Shown here: positions 49,475 through 62,995 of the stretch, one piece after another
Layout of the letters: each line of letters begins with the position of its first letter
Position numbering within the stretch: position 1 is the first letter of the stretch
Origin: Adineta steineri
Lineage: Eukaryota > Rotifera > Eurotatoria > Adinetida > Adinetidae
Length of the DNA: 64,000 bases
Assembly (NCBI GenBank): GCA_905250115.1
Contig: CAJNOI010000010.1
Coordinates: forward strand, 498,768 to 562,767
Direction: 5' to 3'
Made by a program: the position numbers and the translations under genes
Notes under the pieces: model-generated
Seen by the model: the letters and a program-made list of their open reading frames with translations, nothing else
Database searches by the model: none
What the model was told of the DNA's origin: nothing

Positions 49475-51989
49475 ATGGACTCGGTAGTAGTGTCTACGGT
49501 AAAATATTTGGTTTTTATAATATTTTTTATCTATAAAAATCGTTCTTTAGAAATCACATGTATTACAATGGGATGCCGATGCTGTTGTTGCTTGGCTTCA
49601 TGAATCAAATTTTGGTGCATTTGAAAAAGTTTTTCGAGGTAAACAAACACAACACACAAAATATTTATGTTATTTTTATTATTTCCCGAAAAGAACAAAA
49701 AAAAAGGGCGTTTTCTCATTACTTATCATACATTGATTATGATCAGAACAAAACATTTACCTTTATCATACTCATACATCATCAATAACATTTTTTTATT
49801 TTTATTTTTTATTTGTTTAGATAATGAAATCGATGGTCCAACCCTTCTTAAACTTAGTGAATCAATGGTTGTTCGTCTTTTTCCAACTATAAAACTTGAA
49901 GTACAATTTCTTGATTTATTACAATCACTTAAACAACGAAATATTAGTGATAATAATTCAAAAAAAACATTAGCTTCATCATCTAATATAACAAATGGTC
50001 ATAATGGAAATCGACATTCAGCAGCACATCAAATTGCTGCTCATGTTATTGCATCAACATCATTTGATAATGGTATAGATCATTCATCGAATTCTAATTC
50101 ACCAATACCATCAGCTACAAATGGTCATCATCATCCTCGTGTATCTTATTCAGAACGTTCACAAATTCCACAACGTCTTACACCAAAAGGAGGTCTACCA
50201 TTAAAAACACTTAAACGTGAACCAAAATATTTTCCAAATGCATCTTTAAAGTAAATTATTAATAATTTCATAATAAAAATTATCTTATTTATTCATTTAT
50301 TTATTTAAGTGCTTCACAAAATGGCGATACAAATGAAAATGATTCTAAACATACATTTCCTCATGTATATAAATTACCACAATTTCCCGATACACTCCGT
50401 TTAGCACTTGCTTCACAAGATGCAAGTGCATTTAAACTCCGTACATATTATCGAAATCTCTTAATCTCATCTATATACGATGATCTTACACGTTCATATA
50501 ATCTTTGGTATAGATAATCAATTATGTTAGTTTTAGACAAAGAAATTTCTAATCAATATTCTCTTTTTCAGGTATCCAAATGCTAGACAATATAAAACTG
50601 TAGCATCAGCACTTGTTAAATCTTATCCATTTCTTGAATCATCAACCGATGGTGGTGAAGTAAGTTTAAATCATAAAAAATATTTCAAATAATATAAATT
50701 ATGATTTGTTGTTTTTTTCTAGGGTGCATGGATTGATGGTATAAAAGGTAAATTTAAACGTGGACGACGTACAGCTACATCTCATTTTGATGCATCACAA
50801 TCAATGACTGGTGAAAATGGTTATGATCGTATGTCCGGTGATGATGAATTAGGTGAAGAAAAATTAGCTCAAACATCAAATGGACAAAAACGTTCACGAC
50901 ATGAATTTGAAGTTGATTCCGATGATGGTCAATATGAATCAGGTGAAATGCCAACAAATGGAAAAGATAATGTAAATAATATATTTATTAAAACTAAAAT
51001 TTTATTTATTTATTTTTTCTTCTATATAGGATCAAACAAGTGATAATAATGATGAAATGGATGAAGAAGAAACACATCGTTTACGTAGTTGTATAACAGC
51101 AATGCAAGAAACATTAGCAGCAACAGATGATCCTGATATATCCCTTATATCTGATTATTTTAAAGAAACATTTGAAATACGACGAAATTTTGTTAAAACA
51201 CATAATACAACTGAAATTCTTACCGAATATCCAGCTTTACAATTACATTCATGTGTATGTATTTTAAATGATCTGAAAATTCTTTTAATAAAACAAATCT
51301 TTTATTATTTTTTAGTTACTTGCTGATTTTCATATGCAAACAAACATTCCTATTCAAACAGTTTTAATACATAAACTTCGTTCAATATCAAAACCAATTA
51401 TACGTCTTGCTAAAGAAACTGGTTGTGCACCAGAGATTCTTCTTTCTTATCATACAATTCTATCTCAACGACCACAATTAGAACAAAGTTAGTATTTTCG
51501 ACTATATTTTGTAAAAAAATATTTTATTTTCTTCTTTTAATTTTAGTTCTAGCTGATACATTCGCTATATTAATTGTTGCATGTTATTTTGGTGAATATC
51601 AATTTTTACTTGTTGCACCAGAAAAAGTAAACGAGATATTTCATGATTTTTGTTTTTATAATTTTCTTTTTTTTAAGGATACACAATCTCCATGGCCTAT
51701 TATTCGAGGTGAACATCCAGCAACAATATTTTATGATGGTAAATCATCATCAGTTGCATATAATATTGAATTAGATTATGTACAATTATTTCATCGACCA
51801 TTAAATGATTTTTTAACAGCAATATGTACATTATTTGCAACATATACAGTTTTTGAAATAACTTATGGTAAACTTGAAATGACATTATCATTTATTGATT
51901 GTTTACTTCGTGATAATGTACATTCATCAACACGTTCACCACAAGTACTTGAATTAATAAACGAACTCAACAGTATGAAAAATATGTAA
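49475..51989 (+). CDS. SAM-domain protein, SAMD3-like
   Basis: Ten exons: 49475-49498, 49551-49638, 49821-50250, 50310-50507, 50572-50659, 50723-50971, 51030-51254, 51316-51487, 51547-51626, 51678-51989; ~620 aa. An N-terminal sterile alpha motif lies at residues ~9-70 (VLQWDADAVVAWLHESNFGAFEKVF-DNEIDGPTLLKLSESMVVRLFPTIKLEVQFLDLLQSL). A low-complexity linker rich in Ser/Asn/His follows. A second conserved part starts at FPDTLRLALASQD, with the motif WYPNARQYKTVASALVKSYPFLE and a basic KGKFKRGRR; this block is seen in metazoan SAMD3-like proteins. An acidic, charged region and a mainly helical C-terminus with Cys-rich and hydrophobic stretches complete it. The function of this family is unknown; SAM suggests self-association or binding to other SAM proteins. 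The first coding exon is only 24 nt, so the start is less certain. Confidence 0.75.
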
Positions 51990-53509
51990 ATCATTTTCAT
52001 TTTTCTTCGTTTTTCTTTTGAGTTCGTTAAACACAGAGAATGAACAAAAACAAAAAATCTCAAACTTTGTATACATATCAACTTTCTTCTTTTTTGTTTG
52101 TTTGCTTGTTTGTTGTTTTTTCTTTGCTACAAAAATATGAGTAATCTCTCTTTCTTCTCATTGAACATCATTTGTATGTGTGTGTGTGTGCGCGTGTGTG
52201 TGTATATATATTTTTTGGATATGATCGAAAGAAAAAAAAAAAGTACAAAATATTTTATTGCATCTTTTAACCGATGAGTGAATCAGACGTCGGTTCAAAT
52301 AGTATTGCTCATATATATATGGCTCGATTCATAAATAGGTGAAGGTTATTTTCTACATTGTTAGAATATGACCTGAAAACGGAAATTCATATATCTGCTT
52401 GACTGGTTATCTATCAGTAATATAGCACAAAATATTGTGCTTTCGAATGTAAAGCTTAATTGTGGAAATAAAAATTGAACTGCATTTATTGCTTGTCTAT
52501 CTGACAAAGAATATAATTCAAAATGATTATGTTGAGCATTGATTTAATTTTTATTGATGTATCAATCTATTTGAACATACAATTATAAATAATAAAATTA
52601 GTATTCCGTTAACGATATGATTATTATTTTTTAATACAATTGGATAAATACTGTTTAGCTAGTATTGATCCGTGATTATAAATAATTCAGTACTTAAAGA
52701 AAAATATTGATTTTATTATTTATCATATTATTGTTTCACATTCCTTCATAGTCAATCATGCATTTATTCATATATAAATATTTTTCATAAGCCGACGATA
52801 TGTTACGCATGAATCACAATATCAATGTTTAATATAAACATTCTATCAAATACAGATATATTATAACTGATTACAAATCTTAGCCTAGAAACTTTTAACT
52901 CGTATTGTTGTATGTCTTATTTCGATATAATGTATTATTACTGATGTTACTTGATTGTAAAAAGTCAAGTTTTCTTTTTCAATTTCAAGTATCGTTTTAT
53001 TAGTAATAAAAAATGCGTGAAAAGCAACAAGTAGGTCTAATTCCATTTTTTTATTTATAAAATCCATTCTAAATAAATAAAGTTAATCGATGAGCAGCAT
53101 TCTGCAACTAAAGTGAATCATCTAACATTTTACAATTAGTAGTTCAACGAAATATAAATGTTGACGAAAATCACGAGAAAAATATATCATTATTATAAAT
53201 TCACTTTATTTTTTTCACACTTCTCACTGTGTGTGTTTTTTTACTTGTTATTCTTTCTTTTTTTTCATATTTCACTTATCAATTTACAAAAAAAAAACGA
53301 ATCACAGCGACCACACATAATTATATATATATCTAGAAAAAAACATCGCGCATGAACAATCAACTGCAAGATAAATCAAGGAAACCAAAAAATTATCTTA
53401 CACATATACAGAACAGAAAATAGAACCGGACAAAAAAAAACAACTAAGGCAATCGTAAATAATAAACAAAAGAAAGACTACATATAAGAAAAGAAAAAAA
53501 ATAAAGTTA
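51990..53509. other. Convergent 3' intergenic region
   Basis: 1.5 kb between convergent genes. It contains a TG/CG dinucleotide tract (52175-52207) and AT-rich DNA. No exon or RNA gene identified. Confidence 0.5.
52175..52207. repeat. (TG)n/(CG) microsatellite, potential Z-DNA
   Basis: Alternating purine-pyrimidine run TGTGTGTGTGTGCGCGTGTGTGTGT followed by a TA run. Confidence 0.85.
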
Positions 53510-56500
53510 TTACTGAAGTTCTTTTGAAGCTAATTGAATACATTCGTCAGGTAATCGTTCAGGTGCTAAAATAACAAAAAAATAATAATATTGAAAAAAT
53601 CTTAAATAAAATTTACATGTAATTAATGATGTTTCTCGTCCCATATCCATAACAGCTTGTGAAGCAGCTTGTCGTAATTGTACAAGACTAAGTGAACTAG
53701 TTTTCCAATCATTTAATGAACGTATAAATTCATCAGTTGAATCACATGTAACTGTATTTTGAAATGAATCAAATATACGTTTTAATACAAGTGAATAAGG
53801 ATAAAAACGCCAATTTTTTCTTGTTCGATCAGCAACATATGAATGAAATAATGCATATGAAGCTTCACGTGAACGTCTTGCTGGTACAAATGGCATACCA
53901 TCAACAGGTAAACTTGCTTGATATTGTGAAACTTTTTGTTGTAATTGTTCTTTTTCTTGTTGTAATAAATCAACTTCTTCTTTCATTTTATCACGTATTT
54001 CACTAGTTTGTTGAATATGTAATGCAGCTAAAAGAATTAATAAAAAACGAAATATCGAAAAAACAAAAATACTTACTACATTCAAGCATTTGAGCTTTAC
54101 TTATTTTTGCATTCGATGGATCACTTAATTCAGGAATAAGAAAACGAAGATTTTCGAAACCATTCTAAACATATATCAATAAAAGAATAATTTTATATAT
54201 GTATATGTAAAATTACTTTTATATTTCGACGACGTTTACTTTCAGCATTTTGTCCAGAACTTGAAGTTGATGATGGAGAAGAATCAAGTGGCTAAAAAAA
54301 CATGAAATAGTTAGTTTTCCAATAAATTCAATGAATATGCTATATTACCCCATTTCCGTTTAGGAATGTTATATCACTACATGTTGATCCACTTTGTTTA
54401 ATTGACATTGAAGGTGAAGATAGAATAAATTGTTTTGGTGGAAGTGGTAAAGGTATTTCTTCGGAAGTTAATCGAGATCCTGTACGTTGTATTTTATTAT
54501 TTCTAGGTAAAGGAGAATTTAATAATGATCCATTTGATTCTATTAGATTCTAAAAAAAATTAAATGATATAATAAAAATATTTAAATAATTAATTAAAAT
54601 TATATTTACTTGAATATTACTATTAGTATTATTTACAGATAATTGTTTCATTTGTATTTGAGATTTTCGAGGTTTTTTAGGTTGTTTTACTATAGAATTT
54701 TGTTTTCGTTGACGAGTTGACATGGATGATGAAGTATTTATTATGGGTGGAGGTGGAGTACGTCTCTGTTTAAGAAGATCAACAAGAGTTGATGATGGTG
54801 GTTTATTTATGGATAAATCAGCTTTTTGTTGTTGTTGTTGGCGTACACCACTCGATGCATAAAGTAAAGTTGGTTGTGAAGTAGTAGTTAATATTACATT
54901 TGATGATGGTGCTTTCGATATATTTGTAATCGACGTCATTTGTTCAATATTCTAAAGCGAATAAAAACTTGAATATTAATAGAGAAAAAAATAATCGAAT
55001 GATTTACATTAGAATTTGATGTATTGTTATTATTATTCGCTATATAAGTAGTGAATGATCGTTGTGATGTTAATGGTTGATAATGTACATTATTATACAT
55101 ACTCATTGTATTCATATTATTAACATTTAATTGAACATTATTCTATTTAAAAACAAAAACGAAAATAAAATTAACTATTTCGTTTTTTTTGGTTTATGAA
55201 ATGTATTTACATTAGAATTATTATTATTATTATTGTGATTTAAAATATTTTTTTGTTGTTGAATAGTTAAGCGTGGTCGTTCAGTAGCAACAGAAACTAA
55301 TGTTTGAAAATTACTTAAATCTTGTTGAGATTGTGACGGTATATCTAATGTAAAATCAGATTGAGGTTGATAAGTATTTAATACTGAGAGCTAAAATAAA
55401 AAAAAATAGACTAACAAACATAAAAAGAATTCTATCTTACAGAATCATTATTGCATCGTAGATTAAAATCTTCATCTAAATAAAGTTTGACATTTTTCCA
55501 AATCAAAATTATAAAATAATCATGTTCACTTACTTGTTAATGATGAATCAAATCCATCAAATAATGTATTAAAATCAAAATGATATTGCCCCATAACAGG
55601 TTGATGCAAATCTGGATTTCCACCAAGTGCTATTTATACAAAAAAAACAATATTTAGTTTTAATCTCGAATTAAATGATAAACAGAGGTAAAAAATAAAG
55701 GAAATAAAGCTTTATATCACATAACCACAAAAGAAAATATAAAAGCGATTAGGTTGTGTTGTTTTTTTTTAATATATCCGAGTGTATAGACACGTAAATA
55801 ATTGGTTAAATCGACTAGCGAAAAAACGCGAGCGTTCACAAAAATAAAAACAACAGTTTATAGAGCCACACATTTGTATATAACCATTTACCTGAGAATG
55901 GATAGTCTATAATCGAATAAGCACAAGAAAAAGAATATAAAAATAATAATTTGAAATAGTTATTTTATCTATCACCACAATCAAATTTTTTTCAAAATCA
56001 ATTCTTTTTTTTTATGAAAACATACCTGCATCTTTATCATTAAATGCATTTGTCGTTGAAAAAAGTAATTGATTTTCAATTAAATCAAAATCATCAAATA
56101 AACTAAATGTTTCAGGTGGTGGTGTTGCAATACGACGGAAATTTACATTGATTTTAGGTGTATAAGTTTCACTAACATTACTCAAAAGAAGTTTCACTTC
56201 ATCGCTCTAAATAGAAATTCAAATAAAGCATTAGTTGAAGATCTTAATTATAGAATATTCTGTACATACAGATATATCAATGTCTAATCGACGAAATGTT
56301 GTTTTAGAATTTTGTCTCCATTTAATATATTCTCCTTTTAAACTATTTATCATATGTTGTTTTGATTGTTGATTGACTTGAGTCTATAAATGAGAAAGAA
56401 AATGTAATATTAAAATAATTTATTTAATAAATACTGGTAATGCTTGAACATCAAGTGGAGATACAAATTGACAAACAAGTGATTTTATTCTTCGAATATC

Positions 56501-57056
56501 TAAATTTTAAAATAAAAAGTAATTTCAAATAAATTATATTATATTATACATTGTTGATGCCATGTTCTCCATATAACATTATTTAAACGTATTTTATCTT
56601 GACATTCAATACGTGATCCACGAAAATTTTTCCATTTTGGTGAAGTTAAATTTGTTCTAAAGATTTTCTATATGAAATTAAAACTATTATAAATAAATTT
56701 AAATCTAACCTATAGACAGTATTAATAACACGTAAAAGAGAAACAAGACTAGCAAATCCACCCTTGAATTCAGGACGACGTTCTGTTTCACCTTGTGTTG
56801 TATCACTAACAATAGGTAAGCCTTGAGAAGTTAATGGATCATTGGGATTTGGTATTGGTGACGGACACGGTACATCATTTGGCTAAATTATTTAAATAAT
56901 AATAAAAAAAACTACAAATTATTCATATTTTACTTCATCATCATCAAGTCTTGAGGTCATAAATTGTCCGGAGAGAAGAGCTTGATCATCTTCATTTCTA
57001 TGATTATTTGAACGTGTAGTTTGCTCAAATTTGGCTTTTTTTGCCGGTCGAGCCAT
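53510..57056 (-). CDS. MLXIP: Mondo family bHLH-Zip factor (MLXIP/ChREBP homolog)
   Basis: A gene of more than a dozen exons from the ATG at 57056 to the TAA at 53510. The N-terminal Mondo conserved region is clear: [55 protein letters not shown] and [13 protein letters not shown], then [15 protein letters not shown] and [16 protein letters not shown]. The middle is a long Asn/Gln/Ser/Thr-rich activation region. The C-terminus has the bHLH ([24 protein letters not shown]...[11 protein letters not shown]), a leucine zipper ([23 protein letters not shown]) and the DCD/WMC domain ([24 protein letters not shown]). Known role: glucose-6-phosphate-responsive factor that pairs with MLX to drive metabolic genes. 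It is a single-ortholog type (Mondo/MML-1), and all landmarks are kept. The DD3-3 gene starts 318 bp away in the opposite direction. Confidence 0.92.
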
Positions 57057-57374
57057 TAAAATGATGAATAAAAATAATTGATGAACGTTTTTGTTGTTGT
57101 TAATATTTTTCTTTTATAATTTAAATTAAAACAGCAACGAGGGATACGTAACGTAATACGCCTACCTACCACTATAACTTCCTTGAAAAGATTAGCTTAT
57201 CACATGGCCATTTCGTAATCAATAACGATTCTAGCGACATCAATCATGTTGACTACAATCGTTCTTGTATTCGACCAATAAAATCATTTTGTCTGAATCA
57301 TCATTTGTCAAATAAGAATCAGAGAAGCAAACAAAATATTTTCTATGACTATTTGACTTTCTAGTGAAAAAGAG
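57057..57374. promoter_or_regulatory. Short divergent promoter, Mondo / DD3-3
   Basis: 318 bp between two start codons on opposite strands, so it should contain both promoters. The last part on the plus strand includes TTTGACTTTCTAG 10 nt before the DD3-3 ATG, an acceptor-like sequence. Confidence 0.5.
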
Positions 57375-60300
57375 ATGACTCCTATTTATTTTGTTAGTTT
57401 TCTAATTATATCAGTTGTGAATGCTGATGTTTATTTACATTTTCCACCCGGTTCAAATAATCGAGTTAATGAACAAACAGCAAATCGTCAAAATGCTCAA
57501 AATGCATTCGATTCTCAAAATAATAATAAAGGTGGTTATAATGTTCCTGATGCAACTAGTACAGCATATGGTACAAATGCTTCACTTCAATATTATCTTG
57601 TAAGTTGAAAATACGTACATAATAAAATGAAAATTACAAAGTTTTTTTCACTCACAATTCTGTGAAATAATTAGGATCAAATGTACCGATATATGTAAAC
57701 ATTCTAAAATGATGAGTAATTGTTTTTATCTTTTCTGACTCATTTATTATTGAAAATCACGAGATTACCTATGAAATGAAAAGGTTTGTAAATAATATGA
57801 TGATTCATTAACAACGATAGGTGAAAGTAGAAGATAACGTATACATATGCCTTAGAAATATATCAAAAGAATTTAATGAATGTATCTTATCAATAAAATA
57901 TTCTTATGTATACAGATGTAAAATAGATTGAGATAACTTTAGTTCATATTTAAAACTTATTCGTTAAATTATGACGAGAATTTTCTACTTCAAGTATGAT
58001 ACTACTTGAAAGACTAAAACAAAATGTCTCTTTCTAGCGTATAATTATAATTTATTCTCCAATTCTTCTAAATAGAAATTCTTTCAAAGTGGACAAACCG
58101 GTAAGACAACACTACGTTTTGTTTGGACAAATCAACATGGTTGTGGTGGTAATGAAGAAACGAATCCAACAAAACAAACATGTGATATTTTTCTGCAATA
58201 CATGTGTCAAGATGATGATATTGATGAAAATAATCTTGGTAGAATAAATATTTCTTTTTTGTTTTTCGAAAAAGAAATAATAAAATAATTTTAATTTGCA
58301 GATAAATTTCGTAATGGAGTTGTGACAACATCACAAACATATACACCAAATCCAACATCTGATCAAGCTGGTAAATTAGCTGATGTTAACACAACACGTC
58401 GACTTCATGAATCATGGGATTATTATAATCGATGTTATAATCGTGAACGAAATAAAGGTATAATTCATAATTTTTGACTAAATTCTTTCATCAGTTCAAT
58501 TGTTTTTGTTCAGGTCTTTTTACAGCTGATCAAAATTTAAAAGGTAATACAGCTATTTATACTCGACAAGATGCAGCAGGTACCAAATATGGTTATGAAT
58601 GTCCCGAAGAACGAGATTACTGGCCATATATTAGTCCATGGAATGATATTGCTATCTTAACAAGTAATATCAGCATGTGCAGGTAAAATAATTCAATTTG
58701 TTAGTTGTTTTTCTTTAGGAAGTAAATTATTTTTCTTTTTAGTTATTATAAAAACGAAAGTTTCAATGTCAAACCACGATATGAATGTATTGAAACAAAA
58801 AATAATGTACGAACATCAACAAAATATAATAACCAAGTAAATTGTACAGCAAATGGTGGAAAATGGTTATTAGTATATTCTTATTTAGAAAAAGCTACTA
58901 GTAGGAAGATATTTTTCTATATAACAAATCAAATAAAATCTTTTCTTTTAGCATTAACAACACAATCATCATGTGAAGGAGCTTCATCATCTCAATATCA
59001 ATATAAATGGGCACGTATGTATAATCCATACTTATTGGTTTTAATATATAAATCTATTTCTTTAAGTTCCTCATGATACAACTACTGTTCAAGAAGAATG
59101 TCTTATTCTTCAGTCTCAACAAGGTCCATCATGTCTTCAAGCAGATTGGTCACGGTCGAATTATCTTGGATTGGATTCCGAAGCTGAACCATTATCATAT
59201 GATTGGATTCTTCCAAGTTTTCCATCGAATAAAATTAAACGATGTATAGCTCGGATTCGTTATAATATATCAACATATGATTATGATTTATATAATATAA
59301 ATGCAAGCAGTAATGGGTAATTAAATTTCAATTTATTTCAAAATAAAATTAAAAAAACTATCTTTTTTATTTAGAAATAAATCACCGATAAAAAATGATC
59401 CTATTCTTACTGTTGATAATGGTATTCAATTACAAATTAATTTAAATACTGATCAAACTGGTCGAACATTTCAAGATCGAACACATATTTTTCAGATATT
59501 ACCAAGACCAAGTATAATGTTTAATTCCTGTTTTTTCTTTCTTTCTTAATGAATATATTTAGGTGGTGTTAATGATAATGAAAATATTTATAATTGGAAT
59601 ATGTTAGGTAAACGTGGAAATATTGTTCAAACATATCCAGCTGTTGAATATGATTTTACACCAAGAAATCTTCAAATAAATCGAAATGATCTTATTCATA
59701 TACAATGGACAGGTAGAATATTGACACTATTTATAATTATTATTCAAGATTTTTAATATAGGTTCAAATACACATAACAATGTAGGTGGTTCTGATGGAC
59801 AAGCAGGTGATGATGGCCAAGGAACAACAGGTTTATAATATAGAAAATTAAGAAATATTTTAATATTTGTATACATTTTTATAGGAACTGATCGATCAAA
59901 TCTTGTAGAAATTCGAGCTCGTGATGAAAATTATCCATATCCATATGAACAAACAACATTTTGGAAGAATGTTAAAGTTCGTTGGAGTCCTATGGAAAAA
60001 TTCAATACTAATATTCTTCAAGAGGATCTTGCTCTTTATTTTGCATCGACTGGTTACTATCGGTTTGTTATTTTATTACTTAAGAAAAACAAACAGAATA
60101 AAAACTTTTCGAAATTATTTATTATAGTTGTCAACGTTCAGTTGATTGTACAGGAGCCGATAATCCATATACATTAGAAACTCAAACAACAAAACTAGAT
60201 GGTCTTCTTAATGTAGCTTCAGCTTCATTTGAAGGTTTGTAAAATAATAATGATAATAATAATAATTAATAATTTGTTGTTTTATTTAAGGTGCACTTTT

Positions 60301-60391
60301 ACAAATCAATGCAGGTACATATTATATGATGTGTACAAGAAATAATAATTTTAGTAATCGAGCACAAAAAGGAACATTAATTGTAATATAA
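57375..60391 (+). CDS. DD3-3 family secreted protein
   Basis: A multi-exon gene (first exon 57375-57599, stop 60391), ~600 aa. A signal peptide ([17 protein letters not shown]) is followed by [40 protein letters not shown], the diagnostic start of the Dictyostelium DD3-3 family, conserved in amoebae and many animals. The body has many paired cysteines ([31 protein letters not shown]), a TCGA-type [11 protein letters not shown] region, and asparagine-rich N-glycosylation sites. It ends [25 protein letters not shown] and lacks a membrane span, so it is presumably secreted. No molecular function is established for the family. The first intron (476 nt) is unusually long for this window. The family call is confident; function is unknown. 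Confidence 0.85.
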
Positions 60392-61501
60392 AATTTATTC
60401 GTCATTAATATTTAACTATGCTTTTTTTCTCATCTTTTATACAACGAGAGTTTTTTTTTATTTTGTTTTCTATATAATTATGTTACTTGATATACATGAT
60501 TTTGAATAAAAATCAATAAAATTTCTTTCATAAATAACTTATTTATAAGTAGTAACGTAACCAGAATTTTAACAGCGGTTGAACGAAAAGGCCCTGCGAT
60601 TGGGTGGCGCCTAACCCTAGCTACGCCACTATTTATACGATTCGACTGAGAAGCATTTTGATTTTGAAGTGTAATTGAACGATTAATTGTGAAGCTTCTT
60701 TTTATATACTAACCTATTCAATTGAAACTAAATGTATGTTATAAATAATTTAGAAATTGAACACTATCAAATTTAATGAGTACAAGAAGTACTATAAAAA
60801 ATAAAATGTCAAGTCATACTAAATTATAAGAGGATGAGATAATATGATTTTCCATTAAGAAATATTTTAATAAGAACACGATTCTTGTCAGCAATAGATA
60901 TTATTAATCGTAATAAAATAGTTTGTTATATTATGATCACGAATTGAACTACTTGCAACTCTAATGATGTCATTTAGAAAAAAAAAGACCAATCTTCTTT
61001 CATTCTTTATATTTCAAATCCACCGACAAATGCGTAAAAATACGTTTGTAAATAGTAAACTTCTATCTTCAATGTTTACTTAAGAATGAAAAGCGTACTC
61101 ACACTTAACACTCTATCTCTTATTTCTGTTACTCATAACAAAAGATTATATAAAATATATGTGTAAGTATGCAACGAAAAGTCTACGAATTACATCTCTA
61201 GGTGTGTAAAAAAGAAATAATGTCAATCTATCACATTAACTTATTTACACAAAATATAAATAATAAGACATAGAATTTTTGTTCAAGATGTTGTATATAT
61301 ATATATACATACATATTCAAAAAACGTGCAATCATTGGTTGAAAAACTTTTATCTTTCTATTGATTGAATGAATAGAAGCAGAAAAAATCTTTTCATATA
61401 GTTTCTTTTTTTATTTGAAAGAAGAAGAAAAAAAAAGATGTGAACCAAAAGAAAAAGAAAACATTGAAGTTTTATAGATTGGAAAGTAAAAATAAAGAAA
61501 A
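60392..61501. other. Convergent 3' intergenic region with a short repeat remnant
   Basis: 1.1 kb between the DD3-3 and HHEX stop codons. Apart from the GC-richer element at 60550-60631 it is AT-rich; no exon or RNA gene identified. Confidence 0.5.
60550..60631. mobile_element. Short MITE-like remnant with inverted ends
   Basis: An ~82-bp GC-richer island in AT-rich DNA. Its left end TAGTAACGTAACCAG matches the reverse complement of its right end, TAGTGGCGTAGCTAG, at 11 of 15 positions. It also contains GGCCCTGCGATTGGGTGGCGCC-like sequence. Inverted ends plus sharp composition change suggest a non-autonomous DNA transposon fragment. No open frame is present and no second copy was seen in the window. 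Confidence 0.45.
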
Positions 61502-62995
61502 TTAATTTGAATTTGATGATGTTGCATGTTCTTCATCAACATTGTCTTCGACATCAATATCATCATCATCATCTTCATCATCACTTTGTTGTGGTGATGA
61601 ACATGATTTATCCATATCCTTAAAAGAAAACAAGATTAGTTTTTATTTTATTGAAATATAAAATTCGCTTACTTTTTTTGTAACTGTTGCAGCTGATCGA
61701 CGATGTTTTGCACGTCGATTTTGAAACCATGTTTTTATCTATGAAAAAAAAACAAAAAATATTTCATTTTATTTCTTAATCAATAAATAACTAATTCTTA
61801 CTTGTCTTTCACTTAATTGAAGTGTTTTAGCAATTTGTTTTCGTTCAACAGGTGATAAATATTGACTGATTTCAAATTTTTTTTCTAATTGTAAACTTTG
61901 TTCGGCTGAAAATCTTATTTGACCTCCTTTACGACGTGAAACATTTGCTGTTGCTGTTGGATTACATCGTGTATATAAATATGGCCAATATGCAGCAGCT
62001 GCAGCAGCAGCAGCGGCTGTTGTCGGTGGTACTGAATGATGTGATGATAGACAATCTTTATTGACAAAATAAACTTTATTATTTATTCTTTAACACAAAT
62101 TAAGTCGATGAGCACTTAACACTCCTATCACTTATTCAATGGATTATCGTTTTTTCTCTCTTCTAACATAACTATGATGATCAGCTCATATATTATTGAT
62201 ATTTCTTGTCAATAAGATTTGTATTTTTTAGAGAGAGAAAAAAAAAGGTACATATCAGTACACTTGTTGATAGATCATTAGTTGTTATATTACTTTTTAT
62301 CACCCTCATAGAATAACAACAGTATGAAATAGAGTGAGAGTCGAATGGCAAGTTCAAGTGCATCATAATTGTATTTTTATCAATGATATATATATATATG
62401 TATATATGTCGAGAGAAGATAGTGAAATAATTCTCATAACAAAATTAAGAATTATAGCCTTGAAATTCAAGCCAATGATTATCTCTAATTTATAAGTTAA
62501 CATATGTATTTATTTCCTTTTGAGTTATCTATATTTGAACATACCTTTCCGGTCGATATGTTGATGTTGGATTTTGTCTTTAATTGATAATGGTGAAAGT
62601 GTATGTTGATAATTATTTTTATTTGCTGATGTTGTTAAAATTGAAGTAGGATCATGCTGAAGTTTTGTTGTTGGAGAATGTCGAGATATTGATAGATATG
62701 GATGATATTGATGTCGATGATGAAGATGTTTTTGTGGTGAAATTAAATTTGGTATTGGTGGTGAAATATCATTTGATGATGATGATGATGATGTTGTTGT
62801 TGCAACTGATAAGAGTTCAGGTGAATAAGCCAAAAGTTGAGCAGCAAATGATGACCAAAGTGCTGTTGGATCAGTAAATGTTGGTGATATTGATGTTGGT
62901 GTTTTTAAAATATCATCAATACGAAATGATGATAATGGATGAGGATGAGAATTTCGATATGGTAAAAAAGATGGTGTATACACAGAGCAATTCAT
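61502..62995 (-). CDS. HHEX: HHEX-type homeobox transcription factor
   Basis: Four exons: 62544-62995, 61802-62055, 61673-61738, 61502-61618. The N-terminus carries an Eh1-like repressor motif (SSFRIDDILKTP), as in HHEX, and the middle is Ser/His/Pro-rich with an eight-Ala run. The homeodomain reads [59 protein letters not shown], with WFQNRR intact and Gln at position 50. [11 protein letters not shown] and RKGGQ-RFS are HHEX hallmarks. The intron falls after LSERQ, at the classic homeodomain position 44/45. Position 56 is His where HHEX usually has Trp. The tail is acidic (DDEDDDDIDVEDN). Known role: transcriptional repressor in endoderm and blood/vascular development in vertebrates. Confidence 0.93.
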
